Below are positions 62,464 through 64,000 of a stretch of DNA of 64,000 bases, piece by piece (the stretch's first letter is position 1; every line of letters starts with the position of its first letter). Where the stretch lies: NCBI RefSeq assembly GCF_002901865.1, contig NZ_PPQF01000006.1, forward strand, positions 1-64,000, written 5' to 3'. The DNA comes from Staphylococcus agnetis (GTDB lineage: Bacteria; Bacillota; Bacilli; Staphylococcales; Staphylococcaceae). A program made the position numbers and the translations under genes. The notes below the pieces were generated by a model. It saw only the letters and a list, made by a program, of their open reading frames with translations, ran no database searches and was not told the origin of the DNA.

Positions 62464-64000
62464 CTATACTTCTTTAACAAAATTTTTGTTTGCAGTAAGA
62501 TATTCGCCATTAATAGTTTTTATTCTCGGAGTATGGTTAGAAGTGTAAATAAGCGTTTCAACCTCAAATCTTTCCCCGACTTTTATGCTACGAATCGGCT
62601 CATTTTTAAATGAACGATCCGTATATAATTTGCATTTTTTGATTACTTCTACAAATTGTGGCCGTTCTGTCATATACACCGTCGCATCAACAGATTGAAG
62701 CGGTTCAATAAAGTCAATATTGGCCGTTAAAATATGTCCGTCTATTGTTTCTAACCGTGGTATACCATTTGAAGAATTTGTAACTCCTTTAATTTTAAAA
62801 AACGTACCCGGTTCTACCACAGATATCATAGTATTAAAGTCAACATCTTGGTACAATTTTATTTTTTTTAAAACAACTACTTTTTCAGGAGCATGTTTAA
62901 AATAACGTTTATCCCCAATTTTAATACTATCTAGTGGAGAAAATTCAACTTTAAAAGCTTTTCTTTTCATAACATTTTCTGTTTGCGTAGAGGGGTATGT
63001 GGCAAAAACCATTTCTGTATCATACTTTAAATAATCAATAGCAATATTGAATGGTATCTCTGTGTGGAATTGTAATGCTTCAGATGGGATATAAATTTTA
63101 TTGCCTTTTAAACTATAGGGAATTACCATTTCGTTTATATCATTACGCACCTCTACTGCTCTCACACCTCTAATTGACACGTTTTCCGGTTTAAATACCT
63201 CTATCACTTCAAATTTTTCACCATTTGATATCTGTGTTCCTTGATATACAGGGTAACATAGGACTTCTATCGTAGGGAATACTCTATTTGAAGTATCAAT
63301 GTGTACGATTCCATTTTCAATATATCGAGAAAATGTATCATCTTCCACCAACGTTTTCACGAAGTTTTCAAACTCGTAAATTTGATTTTCCTTAAAAAAT
63401 TGGTAAGCAACTTTATACTTTTCAATCGTAAAAAGTGCATCCATAGGTATTCCTGTTTCTTCGATCAAATCACACGCTTTTTTAAATAATTCATAAAAAT
63501 CATTTTTATTTGGAGCTTTATTAAAAGTTTTAGTAAAAAAGAAGCGGCTCATAAAATCTAATTCCATAAACCTTGAAACAGCATACATCTTTGCTACATA
63601 AGGTATATTTAGATTAATGACTTCTTTTAATAAGCTATAGTTGATTTTAGCTTTTTCAAAGGGTGTAGTTGACTTTACTAAAGAAATATTTTGGCTATAA
63701 CGATTAACATGATATACAGGTAAAGTAGTCATTGTCGCTGACGCTGCTTTCGATATTAATTCAATAAAAAATAATTTGTCTTCCCCATATTTCCAATGCT
63801 TAAATTCTAATTTATGATTTTCAATAAGTGCTTTTTTAAAAATTTTACCCGGTGGACCTACAGCACGAAAAACTTTTTCAATTTCATAAGGTATAAGTCC
63901 TGATAAATTGTCGTAAGATTGGAATCGTGCAACTTGAGAGATAGATTTATCGGTATGTTTGAACGTTCGTCCAAATCCAATATCTGAATCGTCTATCTTG
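62464..64000 (-). CDS. GT2 glycosyltransferase with C-terminal DUF5776 repeats (5' end beyond window)
   Basis: About 512 codons are visible and the frame is still open at base 64000. The first visible part has the GT2 acceptor region: VGPPGKIFKKALIENHKLEF then YGEDKLFFIELI, like the GT-A domains of TarS-type wall teichoic acid enzymes. A helical region follows. The C-terminus has two related 70-residue units: VVLKKIKLYQDVDF...TIDGHILTANIDF and EVIKKCKLYTDRSF...TINGEYLTANKNF, the DUF5776 (SH3-like) pattern. The internal ATG at 63732 is not the real start. Upstream of the DUF6056 gene by 30 bp. Confidence 0.75.
   Translation of the reverse strand, partial: KIDDSDIGFGRTFKHTDKSISQVARFQSYDNLSGLIPYEIEKVFRAVGPPGKIFKKALIENHKLEFKHWKYGEDKLFFIELISKAASATMTTLPVYHVNRYSQNISLVKSTTPFEKAKINYSLLKEVINLNIPYVAKMYAVSRFMELDFMSRFFFTKTFNKAPNKNDFYELFKKACDLIEETGIPMDALFTIEKYKVAYQFFKENQIYEFENFVKTLVEDDTFSRYIENGIVHIDTSNRVFPTIEVLCYPVYQGTQISNGEKFEVIEVFKPENVSIRGVRAVEVRNDINEMVIPYSLKGNKIYIPSEALQFHTEIPFNIAIDYLKYDTEMVFATYPSTQTENVMKRKAFKVEFSPLDSIKIGDKRYFKHAPEKVVVLKKIKLYQDVDFNTMISVVEPGTFFKIKGVTNSSNGIPRLETIDGHILTANIDFIEPLQSVDATVYMTERPQFVEVIKKCKLYTDRSFKNEPIRSIKVGERFEVETLIYTSNHTPRIKTINGEYLTANKNFVKEV

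Noticed and set aside
1-64000. Prophage, insertion sequence, integrase or attachment-site repeats
   Set aside because: No transposase, integrase or phage structural gene and no long direct repeats were seen.

Overview
This window is a chromosomal segment of a low-GC Staphylococcus. Gene content points there directly: a capA-G capsule operon, the sstABCD siderophore importer, a SceD-type transglycosylase and a SsaA-type CHAP hydrolase, a SarZ-like regulator, a YSIRK pro-lipase, an FSIRK/LPETG surface protein and a Staphylococcus-type urease. The lipase catalytic triad falls at the same spacing as in the S. hyicus lipase. A species of the hyicus/intermedius side of the genus is possible, but the species cannot be fixed from the sequence. 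There is no sign of a prophage, insertion sequence, CRISPR array, rRNA or tRNA.

Left part (1-12461), minus strand: a capsule operon read from capA (10543) leftward. capA/B/C form the tyrosine-kinase/phosphatase control module. capD/E/F/G make nucleotide sugars of the FucNAc/FucNAc-like type. Serotype-specific genes follow: O-acetyltransferase, GT4 glycosyltransferase, Wzy-like polymerase and a Wzx-like flippase cut by the window edge. Just upstream of capA lies a large membrane protein of the DUF6056/GT-C type, with a close paralogue at 60946-62433 next to a glycosyltransferase.

12840-26904: stress and envelope genes. Two related SDR dehydrogenases (one behind a clade-2 catalase) both have sigma-B-like promoter candidates. 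Also here are three tandem small membrane proteins, a DAACS symporter, an unknown protein with a PP-loop-like motif, the LPETG surface protein, a Bcr-type MFS pump, a KynB-like cyclase, an alpha/beta hydrolase and a two-domain polyphosphate:AMP phosphotransferase.

27323-37512: three peptidoglycan hydrolases (SceD, SsaA, M23 endopeptidase), a RelP-type small alarmone synthetase, a nitroreductase divergent from the SarZ-like regulator, the sst iron operon behind a Fur box, and two small membrane proteins. 37682-49790: transporters and metal-linked genes. These include a dCTP deaminase plus COG0523 GTPase operon behind a Zur-box-like palindrome, two DUF5067-like lipoproteins, ureABC with a divergent urea transporter (the accessory genes ureEFGD are not in the window), and a CDF metal exporter.

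49859-64000: a two-component system led by a 44-aa membrane peptide gene, an FmtA-like serine hydrolase, the remains of a MacB/YknXYZ-type ABC locus with a broken Yip1-like gene, a fructosamine kinase, a nitroreductase, the secreted lipase (with a repeat array upstream), a GlcNAc-type PTS permease with a cre site, the second DUF6056 protein and a GT2 glycosyltransferase with DUF5776 repeats that runs off the right edge. Many genes end in intrinsic terminators. Seven of these share one GCCTTCAA/TTGAAGGC stem, a dispersed hairpin family.
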